The notes under the pieces: model-generated
Told to the model about the DNA's origin: nothing
The model's input: the letters and a program-made list of their open reading frames with translations, nothing else
The model's database searches: none
In this document: piece by piece, positions 45,318 to 53,970 of the stretch
How the letters are laid out: each line of letters starts with the position of its first letter
Numbering within the stretch: the first letter of the stretch is position 1
Program-made: the position numbers and the translations under genes
Origin: Propionibacteriales bacterium
GTDB taxonomy: Bacteria > Actinomycetota > Actinomycetes > Propionibacteriales > Nocardioidaceae
DNA length: 64,000 bases
Direction of reading: 5' to 3'
Assembly (NCBI GenBank): GCA_026392465.1
Contig: JAPLCA010000030.1
Span: forward strand, 1 to 64,000

Positions 45318-47063
45318 ATGCGGCTCACCCACGTGGCCCACCTGCGACTGCCGTTCGGTCGAGTGATGGGGTACGACCTCACTGTCGGCGCCACGGGCGA
45401 GCGCCTCCCGGTCTCCTTCGACCAGGAACGCCACGTCGGGCAGGGCGACCGTCCGGGCTCGTGGATGGCGATCACCGTCCGACTGCCCGACGTCGACCTC
45501 GACCGGCTCGCGGAGGCCTGGCTCGCCGTCGTGCGCAGGCACGGGACCCTGCACACCATCTTCTCCCTCGACGGCGACGGCGAGGTCGAGCTGCACGAGG
45601 TCGAGGTCGGGCCGGGGTCGTGGCGCGAGCACCCGATGGCGCCGGGCACGCGGCTCAGCGACGCGATCCGCGGTGTGCTGGACGAGCACTGCCGTCCGCT
45701 GTCCAGCCCGTCGCACCGCCTGTGCGTCGTGCAGTCGCACGACCGACCCACGGTCGTGATCGGGTCCGACCACGCCCACGTCGACATGTGGTCGCTGCTG
45801 GTGGTCGTGCGCGACCTCCTCCGCGAGCTCGGACACACCACCTCGGAGGTGCTCCCCCGCGCGTTCTCCAGCCACACCGAGTCGCTGCTCGGTCGCGAGC
45901 GTCCGCCGCAGGACGTGCGGGAGCGGTGGGCCGAGGTGCTCGGCGCCTGCGGCGACACCATGCCCCGCTTCCCCCTCCCCCTCGGCGACGTCGCGACACC
46001 CGTGCTCGAGCGGGTGGAGGTGCGTGACGTGCTCGACGTCGACGCGATGGCGTGGCTGGAGCGCGCCGCTCGCGCCCAGGGCGTCTCGACCCTCGCCCTC
46101 GTCACGTCGGTGATGACCCGGGTGACCCGGTCGCTGGCCGACGCGCCGTTCCGCGCCGTCTTCCCGGTCCACAGCCGCTACGAGGAGATCTGGCACGACG
46201 CGGTGGGCTGGTTCATCACGAACGCGGTCATCGACTCGCCCGATCCCGACCCGACCGCCTGCGCGGCGGCCGTGAAGGAGGCGATCCGGCTGGGGTCGTG
46301 GCCGCTCGCCGACGTCTTCGCCCCCTACGGGGGCATGCCCCAGTCCCCCGGCATGTTCGCGTTCTCCTGGCTCGACCTGCGCCGACTTCCGGTGCACGTC
46401 GACCACGTGGGACTCGAGGCGCAGTACGTCAGCGCTGCCGGCCGTACCGACGGGGTCATGGTGTGGTTCGTGCTCGACGAGGGCGGCGTGCACCTGCGCT
46501 GCCGCTACCCCGACACCGCCGAGGCACGGGCGTCGGTCGGGGGCTGGCTCGACGCGGTGGTCGACGGGGTGCGTCGCGCGGCGCGGGACGCCGGCACGAC
46601 CCTCGAGGTCGACGGCGAGCGTCTGCGCGTCGAACGGGCGGAGCGCACCGACGTGCCTGCGATCGTCGCGCTGCTCGCCGACGACCCGATCGGCGCGTCG
46701 CGCGAGCACGGCACCGCGTCGGTCTACCAGGAGGCGTTCGACGCCCTCGTGCGGGACCCGTCGCAGCTCGTGGTGGTGGTGCGCGACGGCGACGAGGTCG
46801 TGGCGACGGCGCAGCTCACCATCCTCCCCGGCCTGTCCCGCGGTGGGACGACCCGCATGCAGGTGGAGGGGGTCCGTGTGGCGCCCGGCTGGCGCAGCCG
46901 TGGGCTCGGCGGAGCCTTCATGGCGTGGGCGCACGAGCACGGCCGCGCCCGCGGCGCACGGCTCTCCCAGCTCACGAGCGACACGTCGCGCGACGCGGCG
47001 CACCGCTTCTACGAACGGCTCGGCTACGAGCCGAGCCACGTCGGCTTCAAGCGCCCGCTGTAG
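45318..47063 (+). CDS. Condensation-domain-like acyltransferase fused to a GNAT N-acetyltransferase
   Basis: A 581-residue two-domain protein. Residues about 1-430 have the NRPS condensation/PapA fold: an N-terminal RLPFGRVMGYDLTVG, then the catalytic motif SDHAHVDMWSL (HxxxD, about residues 151-161) and a late AFSWLDLRRLPVHVD. Residues about 435-581 form a GNAT domain (VEGVRVAPGWRSRGLGGAFM as the acetyl-CoA loop; DAAHRFYERLGYEPSH). No carrier-protein or adenylation gene is nearby. ATG 45318 follows TAGAGT (45305-45310) by 7 nt; GTG 45309 would add 3 residues. Its last 17 bp overlap the convergent UvrA-like gene. Confidence 0.83.
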   Translation: MRLTHVAHLRLPFGRVMGYDLTVGATGERLPVSFDQERHVGQGDRPGSWMAITVRLPDVDLDRLAEAWLAVVRRHGTLHTIFSLDGDGEVELHEVEVGPGSWREHPMAPGTRLSDAIRGVLDEHCRPLSSPSHRLCVVQSHDRPTVVIGSDHAHVDMWSLLVVVRDLLRELGHTTSEVLPRAFSSHTESLLGRERPPQDVRERWAEVLGACGDTMPRFPLPLGDVATPVLERVEVRDVLDVDAMAWLERAARAQGVSTLALVTSVMTRVTRSLADAPFRAVFPVHSRYEEIWHDAVGWFITNAVIDSPDPDPTACAAAVKEAIRLGSWPLADVFAPYGGMPQSPGMFAFSWLDLRRLPVHVDHVGLEAQYVSAAGRTDGVMVWFVLDEGGVHLRCRYPDTAEARASVGGWLDAVVDGVRRAARDAGTTLEVDGERLRVERAERTDVPAIVALLADDPIGASREHGTASVYQEAFDALVRDPSQLVVVVRDGDEVVATAQLTILPGLSRGGTTRMQVEGVRVAPGWRSRGLGGAFMAWAHEHGRARGARLSQLTSDTSRDAAHRFYERLGYEPSHVGFKRPL

Positions 47064-49413
47064 CCCCGACGTAGGCGGCGAGGTGCCGCGCCGTCGGGCC
47101 GCTGTCGGAGGCGACCAGCTCGGCGGGCGTGCCCTCGAAGACGACGCGTCCGCCGTCGTGCCCGGCGCCGGGACCGAGGTCGATGACCCAGTCGGCGTGC
47201 GCCATGACGGCCTGGTGGTGCTCGACGACCACCACCGACCGTCCCGCGTCGACGATGCGGTCGAGCAGGGCCAGCAGGTTGTCGACGTCGGCGAGGTGCA
47301 GTCCGGTGGTGGGCTCGTCGAGCACGAGCACCTCGGCCGACTCCGAGAGCTGCGCCGCCAGCCTGAGCCGCTGACGTTCGCCACCGGACAGCGACGACAG
47401 CGGCTGGCCGAGGGTCAAGTAGCCGAGCCCGACGTCGACGAGCCGGGCCACGATCCTCTGTGCCGCCGGCACGCGGGACTCCCCCTCGGCGAAGAAGACC
47501 GCCGCGTCGGCTGCCGACAGCTCGAGCACCTCGGCGATGTTCCTGCCGCCGAGCGTGTGCTCGAGCACCGACGGCTGGAAGCGTCGCCCCTCGCACTCCT
47601 CGCAGGGCGACTCGACGGTCGCCATGACGCCGAGCTCGGTGATGACCACGCCGACGCCGCCGCACGTCGTGCAGGCCCCCTCGGAGTTGGAGCTGAAGAG
47701 GGCCGGCTTCACCCCGTTGGCCTTCGCGAAGGCCTTCCGCACCGGTTCGAGCAGGCCGGTCCAGGTGGCCGGGTTGCTGCGCCGCGATCCCTTGACCGGC
47801 GACTGGTCGACGACCACCGCACCCTCGTGCGCCGCGATCGAGCCGTGCACCAGCGAGCTCTTCCCTGACCCGGCCACGCCCGTCACCGCGCAGAGCACAC
47901 CGAGCGGCACGTCGACGTCGACGTCGCGCAGGTTGTGGGTGGAGGCTCCGCGGACCTGCAGACGTCCGGTGGACGTGCGGACCTCCTCCTTCAAGGGCAC
48001 GTGGTCGTCGAGGTGGCGTCCGGTGAGGGTGCCGCTGGCCAGCAGCCCCGCGACGTCGCCCTCGAAGCAGACCGTCCCTCCCTCGGACCCGGCCCCTGGC
48101 CCGAGGTCAACGACGTGGTCGGCCACGCGGATGGTCTCGGGCTCGTGCTCCACGACGAGCACCGTGTTGCCCTTGTCGCGCAGCTGCAGCAGCAGCTGGT
48201 TCATCCGCTCGACGTCGTGCGGGTGGAGACCGATCGTCGGCTCGTCGAACACGTAGGTCACGTCGGTGAGGGACGACCCGAGGTGTCGGATCATCTTGGT
48301 GCGCTGTGCCTCTCCCCCGGACAACGAGCCGGCGGGACGGTCCAGGGACAGGTAGCCGAGGCCGATCTCGGTGAACGCGTCGAGGAGGTGCTGCAGGCCG
48401 GCGACGAGCGGCGCGACGGACGGCTCGTCGAGGTCACGCAGCCAGGTGGCCAGGTCGCTGACCTGCATCGCGCACAGGTCGGCGATGTTCTTCCCCGCGA
48501 TCCGTGCCGACAGGGCGCCCGCGGTGAGGCGGGTGCCGTCGCAGTCGGGGCACGTCGTGAACGTGACGGCGCGCTCGACGAAGCGCCGGACGTGCGGCTG
48601 CAACGCCTCGATGTCCTTGCTGAGCATCGACTTCTGCACCTTCGTGAGCACGCCCTCGTAGGTGAGGTTGACGCCGTCGACCCGGATCTTCTCCGGCTCC
48701 CCGCGCAGCAGCTTCTCGCGCTGGGCATCGGTGAGCCGGCCGACGGGCACGTCCATCGGCAGCCCTGCGCCGGAGAAGATGCGTCCGTACCAGCCGTCCA
48801 TGCTGTAGCCGGGCACCAGCAGCGCCCCCTCGGCGAGCGACTTCTCGGCGTCGTAGATCGCGGTGAGGTCGAAGTCGCTGACGGACCCCATCCCCTCGCA
48901 GCGCGGGCACATCCCGCCGAGGTAGACCTCCTTGCGCGCGACGCGCCTCTCCGTGCGCCCGCCCCGCTCCGTCGTCATGACACCGCTCGCCGTCCGCGTG
49001 GGCACGTTGAACGAGAACGCCGTGGGCGGACCCACGTACGGCTCGCCGATCCGGCTGAACAGGATCCGCAGCATGGTGCTCGCGTCGGTCGCGGTACCCA
49101 CCGTCGACCGCGGGTTCGCCCCCAGCCGCTCCTGGTCGACGATGATCGCCGCCGTGAGGCCGTCGAGGTGGTCGACGTCGGGACGCGACAACGAGGGCAT
49201 GAACCCCTGCAGGAACGCGCTGTACGTCTCGTTCACGAGCCGCTGCGACTCCGCCGCGACGGTCCCGAACACCAGCGAGCTCTTCCCCGACCCCGACACG
49301 CCCGTGAAGACCGTCAGCCGACGCTTGGGCAGGTCAACGCTCACGTCCTTCAGGTTGTTCTCCCGAGCCCCCTGCACGCGGATGACGTCGTGACGGTCAG
49401 CGGTGTGAGCCAT
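47047..49413 (-). CDS. UvrA-like ABC ATPase (UvrA2/DrrC type)
   Basis: A 788-residue tandem ABC protein, shorter than UvrA of nucleotide-excision repair (about 950). Walker A motifs: GVSGSGKSSLVFG (near residue 37) and GVAGSGKSSLVHG. Signature motifs: SLSGGEAQRTKM and SLSGGERQRLRL. Zinc-type Cys pairs CPRCEGMG, CPDCDGTR, CTTCGGVG and CEECEGRR are kept, but part of the UvrB-binding region is reduced. Such UvrA-like proteins accompany antibiotic clusters (DrrC) and remove DNA-bound drugs; here the linkage is to the condensation-GNAT gene, with which it is convergent and overlaps by 17 bp. Confidence 0.88.
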   Translation of the reverse strand: MAHTADRHDVIRVQGARENNLKDVSVDLPKRRLTVFTGVSGSGKSSLVFGTVAAESQRLVNETYSAFLQGFMPSLSRPDVDHLDGLTAAIIVDQERLGANPRSTVGTATDASTMLRILFSRIGEPYVGPPTAFSFNVPTRTASGVMTTERGGRTERRVARKEVYLGGMCPRCEGMGSVSDFDLTAIYDAEKSLAEGALLVPGYSMDGWYGRIFSGAGLPMDVPVGRLTDAQREKLLRGEPEKIRVDGVNLTYEGVLTKVQKSMLSKDIEALQPHVRRFVERAVTFTTCPDCDGTRLTAGALSARIAGKNIADLCAMQVSDLATWLRDLDEPSVAPLVAGLQHLLDAFTEIGLGYLSLDRPAGSLSGGEAQRTKMIRHLGSSLTDVTYVFDEPTIGLHPHDVERMNQLLLQLRDKGNTVLVVEHEPETIRVADHVVDLGPGAGSEGGTVCFEGDVAGLLASGTLTGRHLDDHVPLKEEVRTSTGRLQVRGASTHNLRDVDVDVPLGVLCAVTGVAGSGKSSLVHGSIAAHEGAVVVDQSPVKGSRRSNPATWTGLLEPVRKAFAKANGVKPALFSSNSEGACTTCGGVGVVITELGVMATVESPCEECEGRRFQPSVLEHTLGGRNIAEVLELSAADAAVFFAEGESRVPAAQRIVARLVDVGLGYLTLGQPLSSLSGGERQRLRLAAQLSESAEVLVLDEPTTGLHLADVDNLLALLDRIVDAGRSVVVVEHHQAVMAHADWVIDLGPGAGHDGGRVVFEGTPAELVASDSGPTARHLAAYVGATAGA

Positions 49414-49739
49414 GTCGCTCAGGCTAGCGGCGCGGGCGTGGCGGTTGGCGGGCTTGGGGAATGTGCCTGCTGCTGCGCAGCCTGCGGTGATCTCGACCCA
49501 CCACAGCGCTGCCTCGGCTTTCGCTGTGCCTGGTCTCCGAAAGGGGCCTCGACCGGGCGGCTGGGCGGGGGCCGGCTTCGGGTCTCGGGCTGTGGCTCGC
49601 GTGGGACGCAAGAATCTGCGTTCGTGCGCTGGGACTCCAAGGATGCTGCGTTTGCTACGGGATCCCGTCGTGAACGCAGAAGCGTTCGGTCTCGTTCGCG
49701 TGAATGCAGAATCTTGGGTGCCCTTTGCGTTGGGGAGAC

Positions 49740-49789
49740 GAAGGATTCTTCCTTCTCGTGGACCGTTCCACGAGAAGGAAGAATCCTTC
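49740..49789. repeat. 23-bp perfect hairpin with CCGT loop
   Basis: GAAGGATTCTTCCTTCTCGT and three more bases (49740-49762) pair perfectly with 49767-49789 around a 4-nt loop. Lower GC than the surroundings. Confidence 0.9.
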
Positions 49790-49807
49790 ACACCCCTCGC
49801 CCCCTCA

Positions 49808-49857
49808 GCGGTGGATCTGCCACCTGAACAGCGCCCGTACGGTGGCAGATCCACCGC
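49808..49857. repeat. 17-bp perfect hairpin with 16-nt loop
   Basis: GCGGTGGATCTGCCACC (49808-49824) pairs with GGTGGCAGATCCACCGC (49841-49857). The GTGGATCTGCCAC core is itself partly symmetric. Adjacent to the 23-bp hairpin. Confidence 0.9.
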
Positions 49858-50016
49858 CGGACCGCGCAAACGCAAAATCTTGGACGGATCTCGCGCAAAG
49901 GAAGAATCCTGCGTCACCCGAGGGTCCAGACCAGACCCCGCGACCCGAAGCCACCCCCGGACCCGCTGCCGGTCGAGGCCCTTTCGGAGACCACCCCCAG
50001 CGAAGGCCGAGGCAGT

Positions 50017-50139
50017 GCACCAGCAAGGACGAAACCCCCGGCGGTAGCGCACCAGCAAGGACGGGACACCCGCAGGCAGCGCACCAGCAACGACAGACCC
50101 GAGCGAGTATCGCAACAGCAGGGCGACACCCCATCCAGC
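50017..50139. repeat. About four tandem 28-32-bp units, GCACCAGCAAGGACG type
   Basis: Units start at 50017, 50049, 50081 and 50112. The first three begin GCACCAGCAA exactly and the fourth GCAACAGCAG; the tails diverge. Located between the inverted-repeat element and the doxX-like gene. Confidence 0.75.
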
Positions 50140-50175
50140 GCACGTCCACCCCCACCCACCTGACATCCTCGTCCG

Positions 50176-50598
50176 GTGACAGCACCTGCCTCCCTCCCCC
50201 GCCTCGTCGGTCGTCTGCTGCTCGGTGCGTTCCTCGTGCTGGCGGGGGTGGCGCACGTGGTGGCGCGGGAGGAGTTCCACGCCCAGGTGCCGTCGTGGTT
50301 CCCGGTGGACGCGGACGTGACGGTGCTCGCATCGGGTGCGGTCGAGGTCGCGCTGGGAGCGGCGGTGCTGCTCGCGCCTCGAGCCCGACGTCCGCTCGTG
50401 GGCTGGCTCGTCGCCGGCCTGTTCGTGGTCGTCTTCCCCGGGAACGTCGCACAGTACGTGGAGGGCGTCGACGCGTTCGGGCTCGACTCCGACGGCGCAC
50501 GGCTCACCCGGCTGTTCTTCCAGCCCCTTCTGGTCGTGTGGGCGCTGTGGAGCACCCGCGCCTGGCCTCGCCGGCGCGACGCGGAGGGACGGGCATGA
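50176..50598 (+). CDS. DoxX-family membrane protein
   Basis: A 140-residue protein with four predicted helices (about residues 10-30, 48-68, 73-95, 108-125), matching the DoxX/DoxX-like family in size and in LVGRLLLGAFLVLAGVAHVV and AVEVALGAAVLLAP. The role varies between quinol-oxidase subunit and redox-stress membrane protein; here unknown. GTG 50176. The stop overlaps the MFS start by ATGA. Confidence 0.82.
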   Translation: MTAPASLPRLVGRLLLGAFLVLAGVAHVVAREEFHAQVPSWFPVDADVTVLASGAVEVALGAAVLLAPRARRPLVGWLVAGLFVVVFPGNVAQYVEGVDAFGLDSDGARLTRLFFQPLLVVWALWSTRAWPRRRDAEGRA

Positions 50599-51758
50599 CG
50601 AGCACGCCGCTCGTCCGGGCACGCACCGCCGTCGCGGTCGTCTTCGCGGTGAACGGCTTCATGGTCGCGTCGTGGATGTCGCGGCTGCCGCTCGTGCGCG
50701 ACGAGCTCGGACTGACTCCCGGACGCCTGGGCCTGCTCCTGCTCGCCCTGTCGCTCGGGTCGCTGACGGGTCTGCCGGTGGCGGGACGGCTCGCCGAGCG
50801 CTTCGGCGTGCGAGCCGTGGTCACCGCGGGCGTCGTCGCCGTCGCTGCGGCCCAGGTGTGCGGCGCGCTCGCGGTCGAGCACGCCACCGCGCTGGCCGTG
50901 GCGCCGGCGCTCGTCGTCTTCGGCTTCGGGGTGGGCACGTGGGACGTCGCCATGAACCTGCACGGCGCCCGCGTCGAGCACGACCTCGGCCGCACGATCA
51001 TGCCGCGCTTCCACGCCGCCTTCAGCCTCGGCACGGTGCTGGGCGCCGGAGCCGGAGCTGCCGCGGCGGCCGCCGACCTGCCGCTCTGGGTGCACCTGGG
51101 ACTGGTCGCCGTCCCTGCCGTCGTGGTCGTCGTCTGGGTCGTCCGGGGGTTCCTGCCCGGCGAGGAGCCGGACGAGGACGACCACGCGCCGACGACCGGC
51201 TCCGCGTGGCTCGAGCCGCGCACCCTGCTGGTGGGGCTCATGGTGCTGGCACTCGCCCTCACCGAGGGCACGGCGAACGACTGGCTCACCGTCGCCCTCG
51301 TCGACGGGTACGACCTGCCCGACTGGGCGGGTGCGCTCGGCTTCGGGCTGTTCGTGACGGCCATGACGGCCGGGCGCGTCGTCGGCACCTCGGTGCTCGA
51401 CCGCTACGGACGCGTCGCGGTCCTGTGGTCGACGATGACGCTCGCGGGAGTCGGCGTGCTGCTGACCGTGCTCGCGGGCAACGTCGTCGTGGCGATGGTC
51501 GGGGTGGCACTGTGGGGCCTCGGCGCCTCGCTCGGCTTCCCCGTCGGGATGAGTGCCGCCGCCGACGACCCGCGCCGCGCCGCTGCGCGCGTGAGCGTCG
51601 TGTCGACCATCGGCTACACGGCGTTCCTCGCCGGTCCGCCGCTGATCGGCTTCGTGGCCGACCACGTCGGCACGCTCGACGCGCTGCTGGTCGTCGCGCT
51701 GCTCCTCGTGCCGTCGGCGCTGGTCGTCCCTGCTGCGCGCGAGGCTCGCCGGCCCTAG
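50595..51758 (+). CDS. MFS transporter
   Basis: A 387-residue permease with about 12 helices; GRLAERFGVRAVVTAG is the loop after helix 2, and VFGFGVGTWDVAMNLHGARV and MPRFHAAFSLGTVLGAG are typical of YbjJ/FucP-like sugar-type MFS members. A charged linker PGEEPDEDDHAPTTG separates the halves. ATG 50595 is coupled to doxX. Substrate unknown. Confidence 0.86.
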   Translation: MTSTPLVRARTAVAVVFAVNGFMVASWMSRLPLVRDELGLTPGRLGLLLLALSLGSLTGLPVAGRLAERFGVRAVVTAGVVAVAAAQVCGALAVEHATALAVAPALVVFGFGVGTWDVAMNLHGARVEHDLGRTIMPRFHAAFSLGTVLGAGAGAAAAAADLPLWVHLGLVAVPAVVVVVWVVRGFLPGEEPDEDDHAPTTGSAWLEPRTLLVGLMVLALALTEGTANDWLTVALVDGYDLPDWAGALGFGLFVTAMTAGRVVGTSVLDRYGRVAVLWSTMTLAGVGVLLTVLAGNVVVAMVGVALWGLGASLGFPVGMSAAADDPRRAAARVSVVSTIGYTAFLAGPPLIGFVADHVGTLDALLVVALLLVPSALVVPAAREARRP

Positions 51759-51767
51759 CGTGCGGTC

Positions 51768-52154
51768 ATGGGTACCGAGGAGGCCGCACGCGGCCAGGAC
51801 GACCGTTCCGTGTTCGACCGCTTCGTCGAGGCGACGCAGAGCTTCGTGTCGCGGGGGCCGTTCTTCCTGCTGTGCTCCGGCATCGTGCTGGCATGGCTGG
51901 TGAGCGTTCCGTTCTGGGCCGACCTCAAGGCGTGGCAGGTCGCGATCCACACCGTGGCGAGCGTGCAGTCGCTGTTCCTCCTCGCACTCCTGGAGAACGC
52001 CGGGCGCCGCGCCGAGGAGGCGTCGCAGGAGAAGCTCAACGTGCTCGCCGCGGCGATCGCCGACCTCATGGAGTCGCGGGCTCGCGACGACGAGCGGCTG
52101 ACCGAGTCGGTCACGCGGCTGCGGGAGGCCGTCGGGCTCGAGGACCGGCACTGA
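51768..52154 (+). CDS. Low-affinity iron permease family protein
   Basis: A 128-residue protein of the Iron_permease (PF04120-like) family: FDRFVEATQSFVSRGPFFLL, then two helices (about residues 30-50 and 58-78), NAGRRAEEASQEKLNVLAAA and an amphipathic tail. In yeast FET4 the related fold moves Fe(II), but the short bacterial forms are uncharacterised. It starts 9 nt after the MFS stop, so it probably shares its transcript. Confidence 0.82.
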   Translation: MGTEEAARGQDDRSVFDRFVEATQSFVSRGPFFLLCSGIVLAWLVSVPFWADLKAWQVAIHTVASVQSLFLLALLENAGRRAEEASQEKLNVLAAAIADLMESRARDDERLTESVTRLREAVGLEDRH

Positions 52155-52173
52155 ACCCGACGGCGCACCGGCG

Positions 52174-52968
52174 TCAGGCGAGCAGGAAGGTCCGCAGGGC
52201 CGACACGAACGCCTCCGGGCGCTCGGAGTGCACCCAGTGCCCTGCCCCCTTCACCGTGACCAGCCGGGTCCGGGGGAAGAGCCGACGCATGCGCTCGGCG
52301 TGCTGTGGCCCGACGTAGGCCGACCGCTCCCCCGCGAGCCAGAGCACGGGACGGTCGAAGGTCGCGTCGATCTCGGGGAACCCGCCGATCACGTCGAGAT
52401 CGCGACGCAGGAGGTCGAGGTTCGCCTGCCACCGGAAGCCGCCACCCTCCTCGGCGGGGACGCTGCGCAGGTTCTGCAGGAGGAAGCCACGGACGGTGTC
52501 GTTGTCGATGCGCTCGCGGAGCTGCTCGTCGGCGTCGCCGCGGCGCACGAGGGTCGTGAGGTCGAGGGACGCGAGGCTGTCGAGCAGGTGCACGAACTCG
52601 TCGGCGCCCTCGCTGCGGTCGGGGGCGATGTCGACGACGACGAGGCGGTCGACGAGCTCCGGGTGGCGCAGCGCCAGCACCATCGCGACCTTGCCGCCCA
52701 TGGAGTGGCCGACGACGTGCGTCCGCCCGGTGCCGACCCAGCGCTCCCGCAGGAACGCCGCGACCCGGTCGGCGACGTCGACGTAGTCGACGGTGTCGGT
52801 CCAGCGCGAGTGCCCGTGGTTCGGCAGGTCGACGAGCAGGGAGCGCAGCTCGGGCTGGAGCGCCTTGGCGGCCTGCGTGAAGTTGCGGCCCTGCCCGAAC
52901 AGCCCGTGCAGGAAGGCGACGCGCTCGCCGCTCTCCCCCACCTCGCGGGCGTAGATGGCGTCGCTCAC
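52174..52968 (-). CDS. Alpha/beta hydrolase, YbfF-type esterase
   Basis: A 264-residue hydrolase with FLHGLFGQGRNF (oxyanion loop), DLPNHGHSRWT, nucleophile elbow GHSMGGKVAM (about residues 90-99), acidic residue in LAGERSAYVGPQH region and catalytic His in KGAGHWVHSERP. This is the YbfF/bromoperoxidase-like pattern. GTG 52968 follows a minus-strand TAGGCT -10 by 6 nt, so probably leaderless. Substrate unknown. Confidence 0.85.
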   Translation of the reverse strand: MSDAIYAREVGESGERVAFLHGLFGQGRNFTQAAKALQPELRSLLVDLPNHGHSRWTDTVDYVDVADRVAAFLRERWVGTGRTHVVGHSMGGKVAMVLALRHPELVDRLVVVDIAPDRSEGADEFVHLLDSLASLDLTTLVRRGDADEQLRERIDNDTVRGFLLQNLRSVPAEEGGGFRWQANLDLLRRDLDVIGGFPEIDATFDRPVLWLAGERSAYVGPQHAERMRRLFPRTRLVTVKGAGHWVHSERPEAFVSALRTFLLA

Positions 52969-53009
52969 GTGACCAGCCTAGGACCGCGCCCGTAGGGCCC
53001 CCGAGCGGG

Positions 53010-53903
53010 TCAGGCCAGGGCGCGCAGGACCGCCTCGGCCATCACCTGCATCCAGTGCCGCGCCTGGCCGAGGTCGCGGGGGTCGAGGAAGTAGTGGTCC
53101 TGGCCGGGCACCACGTGGTGCTCGACGGCGACACCCGCGTCGGACAGCCGATGCGCGTAGGCGTCGCCCTCGGCGCGCAGCGCGTCGTGCTGGGCGGTCA
53201 GCACGAGCGCGGGCGGCAGGCCGGACAGGTCGTCGGCGAGCAGCGGCGAGGCGTACGGCTCGGTGCGTCGCTCCGCGTCCTTGAAGTACGTCGCCCGGAC
53301 GAGCCCGACGAGGCGTTCGTCGATCATGGGCCGCGGGACCGTCGCCGGCTTGACCGTGGTCGAGACGTCGAGCGACGGGACGCCGAGCAGCTGCAGCCGC
53401 ACCGGCGGCTCGCCGGCGTCACGTGCCTGCAGGCAGGCCGACGCGGCCAGGTTGCCGCCGGCGCTGAACCCGCCGACGACGACGCGCGTGCCGTCGACGT
53501 CCCGCTCGTGGCCGTGCTCCTGGACCCATCGCAGCACGTCGTGGGCCTGCTCCTGCGCCACCGGGTAGCGGTGGCGCGGGGCCACGTCGTAGTCGACGTT
53601 CACGACGACCGCGCCGGTCGTCGCGACCACCCAGCGGGCGAAGAAGTCGTCCATCGCGGCGTGCCGCATGAGGAACGCGCCGCCGTGCAGGTGCACGTAC
53701 ACCCCCGGCGTGGTCGGCGTGGCCCTGCGGCCGGGTCGAGGTCGGTACACGAAGCACCGCACGCGGCCGTGACGGGTCGGCACCGACCAGGTGGTCGGGT
53801 CGTCGACCTCGTCGCGCACGAGCTGCAGCGCGTCGCCGTAGCGCACCGTCATCGGGGCGGTGAGGTTCATCAGCAGCGCGGTCGCGTCGGCGTAGAGGCC
53901 CAT
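53010..53903 (-). CDS. Alpha/beta hydrolase, hormone-sensitive-lipase type
   Basis: A 297-residue esterase/lipase. YVHLHGGAFLMRHAAMDDFF carries the HGG oxyanion motif. Nucleophile elbow GGFSAGGNLA (about residues 140-149), acid in LTAQHDALRAEG, and His in PGQDHYFLDPRD. Family IV carboxylesterase. No signal peptide. Divergent from the MBL-fold gene with a 67-nt gap. Confidence 0.88.
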   Translation of the reverse strand: MGLYADATALLMNLTAPMTVRYGDALQLVRDEVDDPTTWSVPTRHGRVRCFVYRPRPGRRATPTTPGVYVHLHGGAFLMRHAAMDDFFARWVVATTGAVVVNVDYDVAPRHRYPVAQEQAHDVLRWVQEHGHERDVDGTRVVVGGFSAGGNLAASACLQARDAGEPPVRLQLLGVPSLDVSTTVKPATVPRPMIDERLVGLVRATYFKDAERRTEPYASPLLADDLSGLPPALVLTAQHDALRAEGDAYAHRLSDAGVAVEHHVVPGQDHYFLDPRDLGQARHWMQVMAEAVLRALA

Positions 53904-53970
53904 GACCGTCGTTCGTGGCCAGGTGGTGGACGGATGGGCGGACCGCGAGCGGCGCAGGCATGATGGAGGG

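Larger units (their letters stand above)
49509..50015. repeat. Composite inverted-repeat element
   Basis: The left end CTGCCTCGGCTTTCGCTG (49509-49526) matches inverted CAGCGAAGGCCGAGGCAG (49998-50015). Further inside, GGTCTCCGAAAGGGGCCTCG on the left matches CGAGGCCCTTTCGGAGACC on the right, followed by CTTCGGGTC/GACCCGAAG. Inner arms CCTTTGCG (49722-49729) and CGCAAAGG (49894-49901) are also inverted. The middle is filled by two perfect hairpins. The whole resembles a miniature inverted-repeat element without a transposase; origin is inferred. Confidence 0.7.
49414..50175. other. 762-bp gene-free region made of nested inverted and tandem repeats
   Basis: No gene with normal start and coding bias is found, although long open frames exist on both strands. 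The region holds an outer inverted repeat of about 75-120 bp, two long perfect hairpins, recurring GCAnAATCTTGG/GGAAGAATCC motifs and a 32-bp tandem repeat. Details are listed in separate entries. Confidence 0.75.

Noticed and set aside
49500-50140. CRISPR array
   Set aside because: The repeats are either inverted or 28-32-bp head-to-tail units without unique spacers, and no cas gene is present.
49704-50594. Upstream extension of the MFS frame at 50595
   Set aside because: It runs through the repeat region and over the DoxX gene in another frame. The real start is the ATG with ATGA overlap.
47047-50622. Extension of the UvrA-like frame by about 400 codons upstream into the repeat region
   Set aside because: The UvrA N-terminus starts at ATG 49413. 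The extension is an Arg/Gly/Pro-rich translation of the inverted and tandem repeats, with no homology pattern.
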